Assembly: GCF_029962835.1 (NCBI RefSeq)
Contig: NC_080586.1
Span: 66,961,501-67,025,500, forward strand
Direction: 5' to 3'
Length of the DNA: 64,000 nt
Source of the DNA: Magnolia sinica
Lineage: Eukaryota > Streptophyta > Magnoliopsida > Magnoliales > Magnoliaceae
Shown: one piece after another, positions 33,394-44,479 of the stretch
Layout: the number at the start of each line of letters is the position of its first letter
Position numbering within the stretch: the stretch's first letter is position 1
Notes under the pieces: model-generated
The model's input: the letters and a program-made list of their open reading frames with translations, nothing else
The model's database searches: none
What the model was told of the DNA's origin: nothing
Position numbers and translations under genes: made by a program

Positions 33394-33550
33394 ATAACTC
33401 GGGAATAACCACGAACAACATTACATGTCTGCTATGAATGATTTAAGACCTAAGTTCGGATAGCCTAGCGATCTTTTATTGCCGACCCTTAACGTGCGTG
33501 CCTTCGCGAGCCTTTAAGTTGATAGGCACCTTCGCTCTTTCCTGTAGGAC

Positions 33551-36500
33551 ATGGCGCGCAGGAGAGTGACCCGATCGACTCCCGCACCATCATCGGATAC
33601 TTCAGCTCCACCACCTGCGGCTCCCGCACTACCACCTACGACCCCTGCTCCGCCACCAGAGATTCCTACTGCCCGCCTGAGGATGTCGCTCCTCTACCGA
33701 GGTTCATACGCCCATCCCGAGGATCCGCACCTCCACCGAGATACCGGTGCGGATCCGATGTATCCGTGAGTGCTTCTCGATTCGGCAGAATCTGCCGCAG
33801 TGTGACGGCCGCACTCAGAGGCGGAGCGAGACACTCGGTTGTTTCACCGGCCCAGAGAGCAAGAGCGCGCGAGTGCCCTACTTCGTGAGTTCCGACAGTT
33901 TGACCCTCCGCGTTTCCAGGGCGAGCGAGATCCGATAGCGGCTGAGAGGTGGCGCTCCGATGTGGAGAAGATCTTGATACCATGTCATGTACGGCCGCGC
34001 AGCGAGTTCGATTGGCAGGTTTCTTTTTTCGGGCGAGGCCGAGCACCGGTGGACCTCGGTTACCCGCGTCGCAGGGCTGACTACGTCTGGACGTGGGATG
34101 ATTTTATAGATCGATTCGAGGAGTGTACTTCCCGACCACATTCGACGCCGAGGGCACCGGAGTTCGAGACTGCAGTGCAGGGGGACATGGCCGTGACACA
34201 GTACGCGGCCCTCGTTTCGTGGCGCTGTCGAGGTTTGCGCCATATATGATTGATGATGAGGCGGAAGGCCCGCCGTTTCGAGAGCGGCCTACGTTACGGT
34301 CTTCGAGGCCGTGTGATTGGGCATGAGCTTGACCTTTCAGTGTAGTGCGGAGGGCTCGGTTATGAGATCGAGTGGGTGGCGCGCAGCCGACAGAGATCGA
34401 GAGGAGGGGTCGAAGAGGCGAGACCCCCTCCGGTAGCTCCCAGCTGCGGCACCACAGAAGTACAGGAGCCACCCACCTGCTAGAGCACCAGTAGCCCAGC
34501 GGCACCTCCAGCGCCACCCCGGCAGCTTGCAAGGACTTGTTTTGGATGTGGTGGGACAGGGCATCGCTTGTCCGAGTGCCCTCGCCCTCATCTGCAGCGG
34601 TCGAGAGGATCGCAGCAGCCTCACCTACATCCGCCGAGAGCACCACGGCCCTCCAGACGGACCTCGGCGGCATTCTCAGACGGCGGCCCCACCGGCGGCG
34701 ACCATAGCCACCTCGGCCGCCGAGACCCAGCGAGAGGCAAGAGTATAGGCCGCCGCAGAGGCAGCAGCACCGAGGACCTCGAAGGGACAGCACCTCCCAG
34801 CCAGCTCGGGCGAGATTCTACGCGGCTCGGCGAGACCCGATCATCGGGAGGGGTCGTCGAGGTATACTTCCCATCTCTTCATGCATCGCTCGAGTATTAT
34901 TTGATTCGCGCTTCTCACTCATTCATGTCCGAGGGTTTCGGCCGATCGACTGGATTGCCGACAGAGTCTACTAGTGAGGATTGGCCGTATCGACGCCCTT
35001 GGGGAGGACCACGGTATTGGGCCGTTTCTGTCCATCTTGCCGGTTCTTATCGGTGATATCTTTTTGCCTGCCGACTTGTTTGCTTTGCGATGTCTGATTT
35101 CGACGTTATCTTGGGCATGGATTGGCTTGCCGAGTACCACGCTATCTTGGGTATTACTGCGAGGCGGTCACATTCTCGCATACCAGGCTTGCCGCGATTC
35201 GATTCATCGGCCGAGCCGAGGAGAGCCGTTATCTTGTTTGATGTCTTGCGCGTCGAAGAGCCTATTGCCTTGTGTATTGATCGGTTGCGGTGGTCGTGAC
35301 TTTCCGACGTGTTTCGGGAGATTCGGGATTGCCTCCTCGCCGTTATATCGAGTTTCAGATCTACCGTGACCGGTACTGCGCCTATCTCGAAGGCCCCGTG
35401 CACCGTATGGCACCGATGGAGTTGCGTGAGCTGCGGTGACGATTGGACGAGTTGCGTGAGTTGGGATTCATTCGTCCGAGCAATTCGCCTTGGGGAGCGC
35501 CGGTACTCTTCGTTAGGAAGAAGGATGGCTCGTTGAGGCTCGTGTGGATTACCGCGAGCTCAACCGGTCACAATTAAGAACAAGTACCCGCTCCCGAGGA
35601 TAGACGATTTATTTGATCACCTGCAGAGGTGCAGTTCTTTTCGAAGATTGACTGCGTTCCAGTTATCATCAGATTCGTGTTCGAGAGGAGGACATCCCGA
35701 AGACGGCCTTCAGGACGTGCTATGGTCATTTTGAGTTTCGGGTCATGTAGTTTCAGGTGACCAATGCACCCGCGGTCTTCATGCGATTGATGAACGAGGT
35801 CTTTCGTCCATATCTCGATCGGTTTGTTGTGGTCTTCATTGACGACATTCTCGATATATTCGAGGACCCGTGAGGACCATATGCGACATCTAGAGATCGC
35901 CTTGCAGACCCTCCGTGCCCACCACTTGTATGCGAAGCTGGAGAAGTGTGAGTTCGGGCAGAGGAGGTGAGATTCCTCGGTCACATGGTGACGAGGGAGG
36001 GTGTCGCATGGACCCCTCGAAGGTTGAGGCGGTGCGTCAGTGCAGCCCACGAATGCGTCCGAGATCCGTAGTTTTCTTGGTTTAGCGGGATATTATCGGC
36101 GCTTCATTGAGGGCTTCTCCGTATTGCAGCCCGTTGACGAGGTTGACTCGGAAGGGCGCGAGTTTATTTGGAGTGATGCCTGTGAGCGAGCATTTATGGA
36201 GTGAAAGGACCGTCCGACGTCCGCTCCTGTCCTCACTCTTCCCTCGGGAGTGATGGATTCATGGTATTTACCGATGCTTCGCGTATTGGATTGGGTGCTG
36301 TCCCGATGCAGCACGGTAGACTGTAGCATTTGCGTCTCGTCAGACTCAAGGTTCATGAGCCGAACTACCCCACGCACGATTTGGAGCGGGCAGCTCTTCG
36401 CACCGAAGGTGTGGAGACACTATCTCTATGGGGTTAGGTTCGAGCTCTTCTCTCGACCACAAGAGCTTGAAGTACCTATTTTCTCAATCTGAGCCGAACA

Positions 36501-36638
36501 TGAGACAGAGACGCTGGATGGAGCTTCAAGGATTATGATTTTGACCTCCGGTACCACCTGCAAGGCGAATGTGGTGGCGGATGCCCTTAGCCGTCAACCA
36601 CGAGGCCCAGTGGCACATATGATGATTCAGAGTGGAAG
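33551..36638 (+). pseudogene. Chromovirus gag-protease-RT-RNase H region, broken by frameshifts
   Basis: A Pro-rich gag start (MARRRVTRSTPAPSSDT, 33551) leads into LLREFRQFDPPRFQGERDP and ETAVQGDMAVTQYAAL. The zinc knuckle CFGCGGTGHRLSEC is at 34538-34579. Protease is recognisable by ASHSFMSEGF near 34910, but the Asp-Ser/Thr-Gly just before it is not readable. DFDVILGMDWLAEYHAIL is at 35098-35150. RT shows [20 protein letters not shown] at about 35455, [16 protein letters not shown] and [10 protein letters not shown] (catalytic FIDD, about 35825). RNase H shows LDWVLSRC-region fragments and HDLERAAL. At least ten frame changes occur in 3 kb with few simple stops, a pattern opposite to that of the Tat-like host element. 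Confidence 0.85.
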
Positions 36639-38153
36639 ATGCTCGAGGATATAGCAGAGTACGACTTTGATTTTGGTCTCAGCCCCTTAAATACGATGAC
36701 AAGCCTGTCGATTCAACCCTCTCTTGTCGCAAGGGTGATCGAGGCTCAGCAGACAGATGAGTCGTTACAGGATTACCGAGCAGATGCGGCATCTGAGAGT
36801 CAGACAGATTGGCAGATTGGTGCTGATGGTGGACTTCGCTTTAGAGGCCGATTGTGTGTCCCGGATATTCCTGAGTTGCGCAGAGATCTTATGATCGAGG
36901 CACATCGATCGCGGTTTTCCATCCATCCTGGCTCGACGAAGATGTACCGTGATATGAGGAGGCAGTATTTTTGGGCGGGGATGAAGCGCCAGATTGCCAG
37001 TTTTGTGGCCGAGTGTGACACATGCCAGCGTGTCAAGGCCGATCATCAGAGACCCCCTGGTCTATTGCAGCCGTTGAGCGTCCCGATGTGGAAGTGGGAG
37101 CACGTATCTACAGATTTTATTATGGGTTTGCCGAGGACTCAGCGCGGTCATGACGCCATCTGGGTTGTCGTCGATCGTCTGACGAAGTCGGCACATTTTC
37201 TTGCGATTCGTGCGACTTGGCCTTTGGACCGGCTTGCGAGGTTATTCCTTGAGGAGATTGTGAGACTGCACGGCGTACCAGTCTCGATCGTTTCTGACCG
37301 AGATCCGAGATTCACGTCTCAGTTCTGGAGGAGCTTTCAGAGAGCTATGGGCACTGATTTGCAGCTCAGTACCGCGTATCATCCGCAGACTGATGGCCAG
37401 ACCGAGAGGGTCAACCAGATCCTTGAGGATATGCTTCGGGCCTGCGTGATTGACTTCGGTGGTAGCTGGGACGAGCATCTGCGATTGGCTGAGTTCGCAT
37501 ACAACAACAGCTATCAGGCGACCATTGGCATGACTCCTTTTGAGGCATTATATGGCAGACCGTGCAGATCTCCGAGTTGTTGGACCGAGGTTGGAGAGTG
37601 GCGTCTCCTGGGTCCCGAGCTTGTGCAGGAGACATCAGAGGTTATTGATATCATCAGGCAGAGGATGCGCACAGCTCAGAGCCGGCAGAAGAGTGTTGCT
37701 GATCGCCGGCGTCGTCCCTTGGAGTTTGATGTAGGGGACCATGTGTATCTCAAGGTCTCGCCCATGAAGGGCATAGTTCGATTTGGAGCAAAGGGCAAGC
37801 TTGCCCCGAGATTCATAGGACCTTTCGAGATCACTGAGCGCATTGGCGCTGTGGCCTATCGGCTTGCCTTACCATCTCAGTTGTCTGGCGTCCACGACGT
37901 TTTCCACGTCTCTATGTTGAGGAAGTGTGGGTCAGACATAGTTCCTGTTATTGATTGGCAGCCGTTGGAGGTTCGTGAGGACGCTTCTTATATCGAGCAG
38001 CCAGTTCGTATCCTTGATCGGAAGGAGCAGGTCCTCCGGACCAAGGTCATCCCCTTGGTGAAGGTTCAGTGGGGTCACCATTCTGCTGATGAGGCATCTT
38101 GGGAGCGCGAGGCTGAGATTCGAGAGCGCTATCCTCATCTCTTTGATGATTGA
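36639..38153 (+). CDS. Ty3/gypsy integrase with chromodomain, intact 504-codon ORF
   Basis: Zinc-binding N-domain: H89, H96, C126, C129. Catalytic core: D159 (STDFIMGLP), D220 (IVSDRDPRF), E256 (DGQTERVNQ), giving exactly 35 residues between the second Asp and the Glu (DD35E). A GPF/Y-type module follows (FIGPFEITERIGAVAYRL, about residues 388-405). The C-terminal chromodomain-like tail LVKVQWGHHSADEASWERE (about 475-493) ends YPHLF. Known role: nuclear integration of the element's cDNA, with the chromodomain steering insertion into heterochromatin. Upstream pol is frameshifted, so this is the C-terminal piece of a former polyprotein, and the Met at 36639 is only the first in-frame Met after the last break. 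All catalytic residues are kept. Lineage: Tekay/Del-like chromovirus. Confidence 0.95.
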   Translation: MLEDIAEYDFDFGLSPLNTMTSLSIQPSLVARVIEAQQTDESLQDYRADAASESQTDWQIGADGGLRFRGRLCVPDIPELRRDLMIEAHRSRFSIHPGSTKMYRDMRRQYFWAGMKRQIASFVAECDTCQRVKADHQRPPGLLQPLSVPMWKWEHVSTDFIMGLPRTQRGHDAIWVVVDRLTKSAHFLAIRATWPLDRLARLFLEEIVRLHGVPVSIVSDRDPRFTSQFWRSFQRAMGTDLQLSTAYHPQTDGQTERVNQILEDMLRACVIDFGGSWDEHLRLAEFAYNNSYQATIGMTPFEALYGRPCRSPSCWTEVGEWRLLGPELVQETSEVIDIIRQRMRTAQSRQKSVADRRRRPLEFDVGDHVYLKVSPMKGIVRFGAKGKLAPRFIGPFEITERIGAVAYRLALPSQLSGVHDVFHVSMLRKCGSDIVPVIDWQPLEVREDASYIEQPVRILDRKEQVLRTKVIPLVKVQWGHHSADEASWEREAEIRERYPHLFDD

Positions 38154-38273
38154 TTGTATGTTGTATCTTGTATGTTGTCTCTGATATTTATATGACGATG
38201 CCTTATTTCCTCTTTATTATGAGTTATGATTCCTTATTTTAATTGTGACATTTGAAGGACAAAATTTTTATTT

Positions 38274-38285
38274 GGTGGGGAGAGG
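38274..38285 (+). promoter_or_regulatory. Polypurine tract of the chromodomain element
   Basis: ggtggggagagg directly precedes the 3' LTR start (cGTAAGACCCG; the first base is C where T is expected). The site primes plus-strand synthesis. Confidence 0.7.
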
Positions 38286-39162
38286 CGTAAGACCCGTGTC
38301 CTAATCCGTACCATTCCGTTGGCTTCCGCGGTCCTTACGGTCAAATTCCGGCAACTTTCGCATCATATCCGAGGCATTTGCGCGCGATCCAAGCCAGGTT
38401 CCGCACACCGGCGTCGGCTCGAGCTGAAACTTATGTCTTGGCGATCGCGCCGTCGCGATTCTAACGCCGTGACTTGCGCACCGAACCGATACCGAGGCAA
38501 GAAGATGCCGATCTGCATTTATTAGAAGACCGCGCGTTGCGGATTTCGAAGGAATCTCTACACAATTAGTCCCACTAATTAACCCTAAATGCAACCATAC
38601 CTCAAAGTACTTCACCCAGTCCCTCTTTTTCCAAAAGTCCACCATCTTTCCACCTCACCACTTCCCCTTTTCTCATTCTCAACCACAACCACCTCTCTTC
38701 TCCACCAATTTCAAACTCAACCATACCTCACATCACTCCTTCCTTCCCACCATCACTCCCCCCATCCCTCCATCCATTATTTCTATCTCTCCCTCTCATT
38801 CTCTAGCAATTTTTCCAAATTCCATGAGAAACTTCTCACATCCAACACTCTCCCTCAACTTCAAGTGTGGCCCACCCTCTCATCTCCAATCTCAACCATT
38901 CACCTTTCATCAACTTCCGTTAAAAGTGAAGGTAAGGAGCTAAGGAGTCCAAGGGAGCAAGGAGAAGGAAGATAAGGTGGGTGATCCACCATTAAATCTT
39001 GATCTTTAGGGTCCACTTGTTGGTGGGACCCATTTGGATGTATGTGATTTTATCAAGAGGGCCCATAGTGGCGGGGTTCCTCTATCTCACCGTGTACCTC
39101 TCTCTCTATCTCTCTCTCTTTCTTTCTTTGTAATGGTGTGGATCCCACCAATATGTGTTACA
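38286..39162 (+). mobile_element. 3' LTR (5' part) of the chromodomain element; from 38427 the left arm of a long hairpin
   Basis: Starts CGTAAGACCCGTGTCC after the polypurine tract. The segment 38427-39162 is repeated inverted at 39200-39929 with a 37-bp spacer. It contains CT-rich leader-like sequence and a tctctctttctttctttg tract at the inner end. The ORF at 38589-38975 is an artefact of the CT-rich strand. Confidence 0.8.
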
Positions 39163-39199
39163 TCTACTCCGTCCATCTACATCAGACGGTGTGGCCCAC

Positions 39200-39929
39200 T
39201 GTAATACATATTGGTGGGATCCACACCAGTACAAAGAAAGAAAGAGAGAGAGATAGAGAGAGAGGTACACGGTGAGATAGAGGAACCCCGCCACTATGGG
39301 CCCTCTTGATAAAATCACATACATCCAAATGGGTCCCACCAACAAGTGGACCCTAAAGATCAAGATTTAATGGTGGATCACCCACCTTATCTTCCTTCTC
39401 CTTGCTCCTTGGACTCCTTAGCTCCTTACCTTCACTTTTAACGGAAGTTGATGAAAGGTGAATGGTTGAGATTGGAGATGAGAGGGTGGGCCACACTTGA
39501 AGTTGATGGAGAGTGTTGATGTGAGAAGTTTCTCATGGATTTGGAAAAATTGCTAGAGAATGAGAGGGAGAGATAGAAATAATGGATGGAGGGATGGGTG
39601 GAGTGATGGTTGTAAGAAAGGAGTGATGAGAGGTATGGTTTAGTTTGAAATTGGTGGAGAAGAGAGATGGTTGTGGTTGAAAATGAGAAAAGAGGAATGG
39701 TGAGGTGGAAAGATGGTGGACTTTTGGAAAAAGAGGGAATGGGTGAAGTACTTTGAGGTATGGTTGCATTTATGGTTAATTAGTGGGACTAATTGTGTAG
39801 AGATTCCTTCGAAATTCGCAACGCGCGGTTTCTTCTAATAAATGCAGATCGGCATCTTCTTGCCTCGGGTATCGGTCTGCGCAAGTCACTAAGAATCATG
39901 CGGCGGCGCGATCGCCAAGACATAAGTTT
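39200..39929 (-). mobile_element. Inverted LTR fragment ('LTR-X' 5' part), right arm of the hairpin
   Basis: Reverse complement of 38427-39162: essentially identical near the centre (39200-39480) and about 95 percent towards the outer end. It lacks the first 141 bp of the LTR and joins Athila gag at gtttt, where the two sequences share 4 bases. Confidence 0.85.
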
Positions 39930-40192
39930 TGTGGAGGCATTTGAGGTGCATTGGGCGCATTAATTTATGGTCCATTCCTCCAACTAAGATTAGGATGGTT
40001 ATGCCAATTTGGATTATACATATTTCCCATTGGTTGCGTAACTGACCTTTGGTAGTTATTTATAGCATTTGCTTGCTCATGCTCATGCGTGATATTTTGT
40101 ATAACTAGGATTATTGGACAATTCTGTGTCATGGTCTGCACCACCACAAATGCTACAAAAATTATCTAAGGAAGTGTTTAGTTTAACCATAT
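39926..40192 (-). pseudogene. Athila-like gag, middle segment with zinc-finger region
   Basis: Minus strand: NMVKLNTSLDNFCSICGG, then ADHDTELSNNPS, i.e. a CxxCxxxxH gag knuckle with the last Cys read as Ser, followed by QANAINNYQRSVTQPMGNMY and NPNWHNHPNLSWRNGP. It contains the right copy of the 163-bp repeat (39926-40088). It is cut at 40192 by the LTR beginning TGTTGAGGGTC. Confidence 0.8.
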
Positions 40193-41088
40193 TGTTGAGG
40201 GTCAAATATTGCATATTAGACCCCATTTATTACCTGAATTTATGAATATAATACTGTTTAACGGCCCATTTTAATCGTGTTTGTGATGCAAGGTATATTT
40301 AGGAGCTTGGACTTAAAAGAGTGCTAAAAGCCTAAATTTAATGCTCAGAAATCACCAAGGCAAGGGACGGACCTCAGGGGACCGAGATCGAAGAATTTAC
40401 ATGCCAGAGATCTGAGAAAATCAAGTGATTGAAGTTCAAGTGGCCTGAAAGTCGTCCTAGATGCAAGATCACAGGGTTCCCACCATCCGTTTGACTCGAA
40501 ACTTTATATTTAGTTTAAGGACCCTAAATTAACCGTACACGTCGAATTTCAACCCTTGGATCCCTGTAAAAGTGGCCCAAAGGTCAGATTAGCCCATGAA
40601 TCATCGATCTGGGGCCCACCTGATATCTGGATATGCTTCAATTTTAGTCTCTACACCTTAAATGAGGTGGCAAAATGAATGGACGGAGCGAATTTCTCAT
40701 AAACATCACCATGGGACCTACATGCGTGATGCGTGTGCACAACAAGTGTACGACTGAACCGCACCGGACTGGTGAGTTCGGTCAAAGTCAATTTGACTGA
40801 CTTTCCTTCCTCTTTCTCGCCGGCGTCCGCAGAAACGAATGCTGTGATGGGTTGTGGCCCACCATCTTGACCCAGACAGGAGATCCGAGCCGTTCAGCAT
40901 GACCAGGAGGAGATTCTGACCTTCGTCATGGAGTCCTTTTGGTCCCATTCACGGGCACACGATTTCCACCGTCAAACGTAGGATGAACGACGAGAGGATT
41001 TGAACCTTTGGGCCACACCAAACTCGACCAAAACCATCCCTTCCCAACTGGTTTTTCGCCAGGAATCCAATGGACAGGGTGGATTTCC

Positions 41089-41598
41089 CCAAAAATATCA
41101 ATGTGGGGCCCACCGAGCATCACAGCGTAGCTCCCTTGCGTCGGTTACACAGTCCAGACAACCGGACGCTGTGAGCTAGTTATGTGATCATGATCACAGT
41201 TAGATGGTTGATCTAGACCATCCAGAAACTCAGAAAGGGGCCATTTACCCCAACCATGGAGACATATTTGGAAGAAAAATTAGAAGGCCATCCAAGACAT
41301 TGCTGCATTCTTGTTGTACAAAGAAGTTTCGCAGTTTCACTGTGAAAGGAGAAGATTTACGCACACACCACAGACTCCCACCGACCTATCCTTATTGCCT
41401 TTATAAAAGGGAGAGAGAAAGAGAGAGAGGGCATCTTTTGCTAAGATCAGGCAGCGGTGGAGGTATCTTTAGAAGCGGAGCACGTAGGTCTTCTTCCTTC
41501 CTTTTCCTTTACTTGTTTTATTTTTTTAAAGTCTTTAGTTAATCATGCTTATGGTTGGCTAAACCTCTTAGTTAGGGCTAAGAGGTGAAGCTTGTAGC
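41089..41598 (+). repeat. Left arm of the inverted LTR repeat (pairs with 43953-44479)
   Basis: ccaaaaatatcaatgtgggg ... aggtgaagcttgtagc. It contains a tataaaaggg promoter-like word at about 41402 followed by gagaga and the LTR leader, so this is the U3/R part. The arms are similar at roughly 90 percent by eye. Confidence 0.85.
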
Positions 41599-41640
41599 AT
41601 GCTTATATCTGAACTGTATACGTTTGATAATTTAATGACC

Positions 41641-42693
41641 TCAACTGGGTGGTTTCAAATTCCAGAGTGTATCGAGCAACTCATCCCTCTCCCGAATCAT
41701 ATAATCATTTAATTCAGGAGAGTGGTCCAAACATGTCTTACAAGAATTAGAAGGGTCGGTTGTAAGGGGGTCATCCTCCACATTTAAATCAGACATGTCA
41801 GATGAGTGGAGTAGATCCTTATGACCGATCACTGCGTGTACTTCTTAATCACTGACCTGGACCATACTTGAGATTGATTCCAGAGGAATTTGGGCTGAAC
41901 ATTTATGATTGTCATCCCAATACGCTTCATCGTCTAATTCTGTGCAGCGCACACTTGGGATGAGATCGCTTTCCTCACGTTCTATTCCTAAATTAGGTTG
42001 AGGTTTGAATAAACAAACCTCTCCCTCATCATTGAAATCATGTGTGTTATATGAGTGAGGTGTGTTACTATCATCATATTCGAAAGACACCCACATATCT
42101 TAATCATTCCTTTGGACCATCATCGAGATCGACTCTTCGAAAAATTGAACCATATGCTCATTAACATAATCCAACTCTTCATTCCAAATTCCAGAGTTCT
42201 TTAAAAGCGAGTTAGGATCACTTTCCTCGCATTATATTTCTGGATTGGGTTGTGGTTGGGATGAACGACCTTCCTCTATCTTATCGAGGCACGAATTAAG
42301 CGATTCCAACTTTTTTCTAATTTTTGCAAGACAGGCTATGTTCTGCTGAAATGAATACTCTTGGATTGTTTCTGGTTGGATTTCAAAGGTAGGATATCCA
42401 AGAAAATAATCATTATAACACGTTGTTGGTTCATCTTCCCAATTTTGATGTTTCCACTGGTTATAGTCATATGGATCATATGTGGGAGAATGTAATGGTT
42501 GATAATAATCCTCATTCCCATAATTATGATCGCTTAAGGACTTATTAACTGATGTAGCATAATATTCCAGTCAATTCTTGATGATGGTTTGAGAAAAATC
42601 TTGAGATATAGGTTGAATTATATCATAATCATTATACGTTCCTCCCCAATATCTCTTATCCATCTCAGCATAATGATGTACCTACTCTTCCAT
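41641..42693 (-). pseudogene. Unknown Asp/Asn/Tyr-rich ORF of the inverted-LTR element (about 350 codons, stops but no frameshift)
   Basis: Read from the ATG at 42693, one frame is kept for about 1.05 kb with five internal stops. The N-terminal part is Tyr/Asn-rich (YYQPLHSPTYDPYDYNQWKH, NWEDEPTTCYNDYF). A predicted short coiled coil follows (LAKIRKKLESLNSCLDKIEE). Then at least two copies of a roughly 65-residue repeat are seen: SSQPQPNPEI...EESDPNS...ELDYVNEHMVQFFEESISMM, and KPQPNLGIEREESDLIPS...ELDDEAYWDDNH...PLESISSM. Both copies end in the same stop context (GAT TAA GA). The first part weakly resembles Athila gag C-termini; the repeats do not resemble any family I know. No pol domain. 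Function unknown. Confidence 0.6.
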
Positions 42694-43243
42694 ATTGAAA
42701 CCCTAACTCTAAAGCTAATCCTAAAAGAAAATAAAAGAAAAAAAAATCTTATATAACTAAGAGACCTAGATAAAGGAGAAGTTAGAAAGAAGTTACCAGA
42801 TTAGAAGTTCCTAAGTTAGAAACCTGCAAAACAAAACAAGACAAGTTAGTTTCTAAAATAGAAAGTCTAAAAATAAAAAAGATCCTGAAAATGAAAATAG
42901 AAAGAAAACTAGTTTCTAGAAAAGGAAAATTTTCTAAAATTAGAAAATAGAAAATTTCTAAAACAAATTAAGAAAGCTTTATACCTAAAATAGAAAGAAA
43001 GTTAGTTTCTAAATTTAGAAAGTTTCTAAAAATAAAACCCTAATTCTAAAAATAGAAAAAAAAAAAGAGAAATTAGAAAGAGATTACCAATTTAGAAGAT
43101 CTATCTCAAAATCCTACAAAACAGGAAAGTTAGGGTAGTTTCTAAAAATTAAACAGAAAAATCCCAACCTAATAATTAGAAAAAAAAACATAATCTTAAC
43201 CTAATTCTAAAACCAGTTGATTTCAGAAAAATGCAACCGTTAG

Positions 43244-43261
43244 TCCTCGGCAATGGCGCCA
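43244..43261 (-). promoter_or_regulatory. Primer-binding site of the inverted-LTR element
   Basis: TGGCGCCATTGCCGAGGA on the minus strand, preceded by the LTR end GTGTGAACA (plus 43268). This is the classic Athila/Tat TTTTTGGCGCCxTTGCCGxGGA site, and it sets the minus orientation of the internal part. Confidence 0.85.
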
Positions 43262-43267
43262 AAAACT

Positions 43268-44479
43268 TGTTCACACCCCAAGTATAGGGTTGTGATGTAG
43301 TAATAATCTCGGTAAGACTGAGGTCGAATCCATAGGGACTGAACCTTGTACGTAATCTGAAATCAACCAGAACTAGAACCAAAAGAAGATGAAATCTAAA
43401 TCACGAACAATTGAGGGAATAATGGTGAAATATTACTCTAAAACTTGTAAAATTCAAAGGTGGGAAACTAGGGATTCAGAGGAACCACTTGTACAGATTA
43501 GGGAGATCTACACTTGATTCATGAACTCAATCTGGACTTCGAGTCCCATCTTCATCCAGTTGGAAGATATATCACTAAAACTCAATCTGAACTTCCTTTG
43601 ATCTAGTTTTCAAAGAGATGAGAGGTATGAGAATTAGAGTTGATTCCATCACAAAACCATGCCCATGAGACAAAGTAAACAACAAAATTAAATGAATCCA
43701 CAACTAATCAGAAAGATATATGGATGTTAGGAAGGATTCCATCACCCAAACATGTCCAAGGGGCAATGGTGAACAACAGGACTTCCTATCTTCACAATCC
43801 TATAATGCTAAGAATATGCTCAAAGCTATCACAGATCCATTGTAATTTAAGTCACAACAAACCATTAAAAACTGAAAGCATTCCTATTAATCAAACTAGA
43901 ATAAAAAAGTTCAATTAAAACATGAATCCAAGCCATAGGCACAACCCATCACGCTACAAGCTTCACCTCTTAGCCCTAGCTAAGAGGTTTAACCAACCAT
44001 AAGCATGATTAACTAAAGACCCTAAAAAAATAAAACAAATAAAGAAAAAGGAAGGAAGAAGAAAATTCTTGTGCTCCATGTCACGTGCTCTGCTTTTAAG
44101 GATGCCTCCATGGCTACCTGATCTGAGCAAAAGATGCCCTCTCTCTCTTTCTCTCTCCTTTTTGTAAAGGCAGCAAGGATAGGTCGGTGGGAGTCGGTGG
44201 TGCGTGTGTATATCTTCTCCTTTCGCAGTGAAACCGCGAAACTTCTTTGCACAACAAGAATGCAGCAATGTCTTAGATGGCCTTTTGATTTTTCTTCCAA
44301 AAATGTCTCCATGGTTGGGACAAATGGCCCCTTTCTGAGCTTCTGGACGGTCCAGATCAGGCATCGGACTGTGATCGTGATCACATAACTGACCCACAGC
44401 GTCCGATCATCCGAACTGCATAACCAACGCAAGGGAGCTACGCTGCGATGCTCGGTGGGCCCCACATTAATATTTTTGG
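43268..44479 (-). repeat. 5' LTR (incomplete) of the inverted-LTR element
   Basis: Minus orientation; the 3' end at 43268 abuts the PBS. It contains, in order (minus), a CACGTG at about 44082, a gaga leader and the 'ctatggattcgacctcagtc'-type U5. About 890 bp of its start, known from 40193-41088, is missing. Confidence 0.75.

Larger units (their letters stand above)
40193..44479. mobile_element. Non-autonomous Athila-like element with LTR portions in inverted orientation
   Basis: Left: an LTR in plus orientation from TGTTGAGGGTCAAATATTGC (40193) to 41598. Right: an LTR of the same family in minus orientation, 44479 to 43268, ending at a minus-strand PBS (43261-43244). The two share only an overlapping middle part, 41089-41598 against 43953-44479, as a roughly 515-bp inverted repeat. 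The left copy lacks the LTR end; the right copy lacks the LTR start. Between them lie a leader and one decayed ORF on the minus strand, and no pol. It interrupts the Athila-like gag: left junction at 40192/40193, right junction near 44479/44480. How inverted LTRs arose in one insertion is unresolved. Confidence 0.7.

Noticed and set aside
33878-34793. Minus-strand ORFs of 121 and 229 codons
   Set aside because: Antisense shadows of the GC-rich, frameshifted gag of the chromodomain element.
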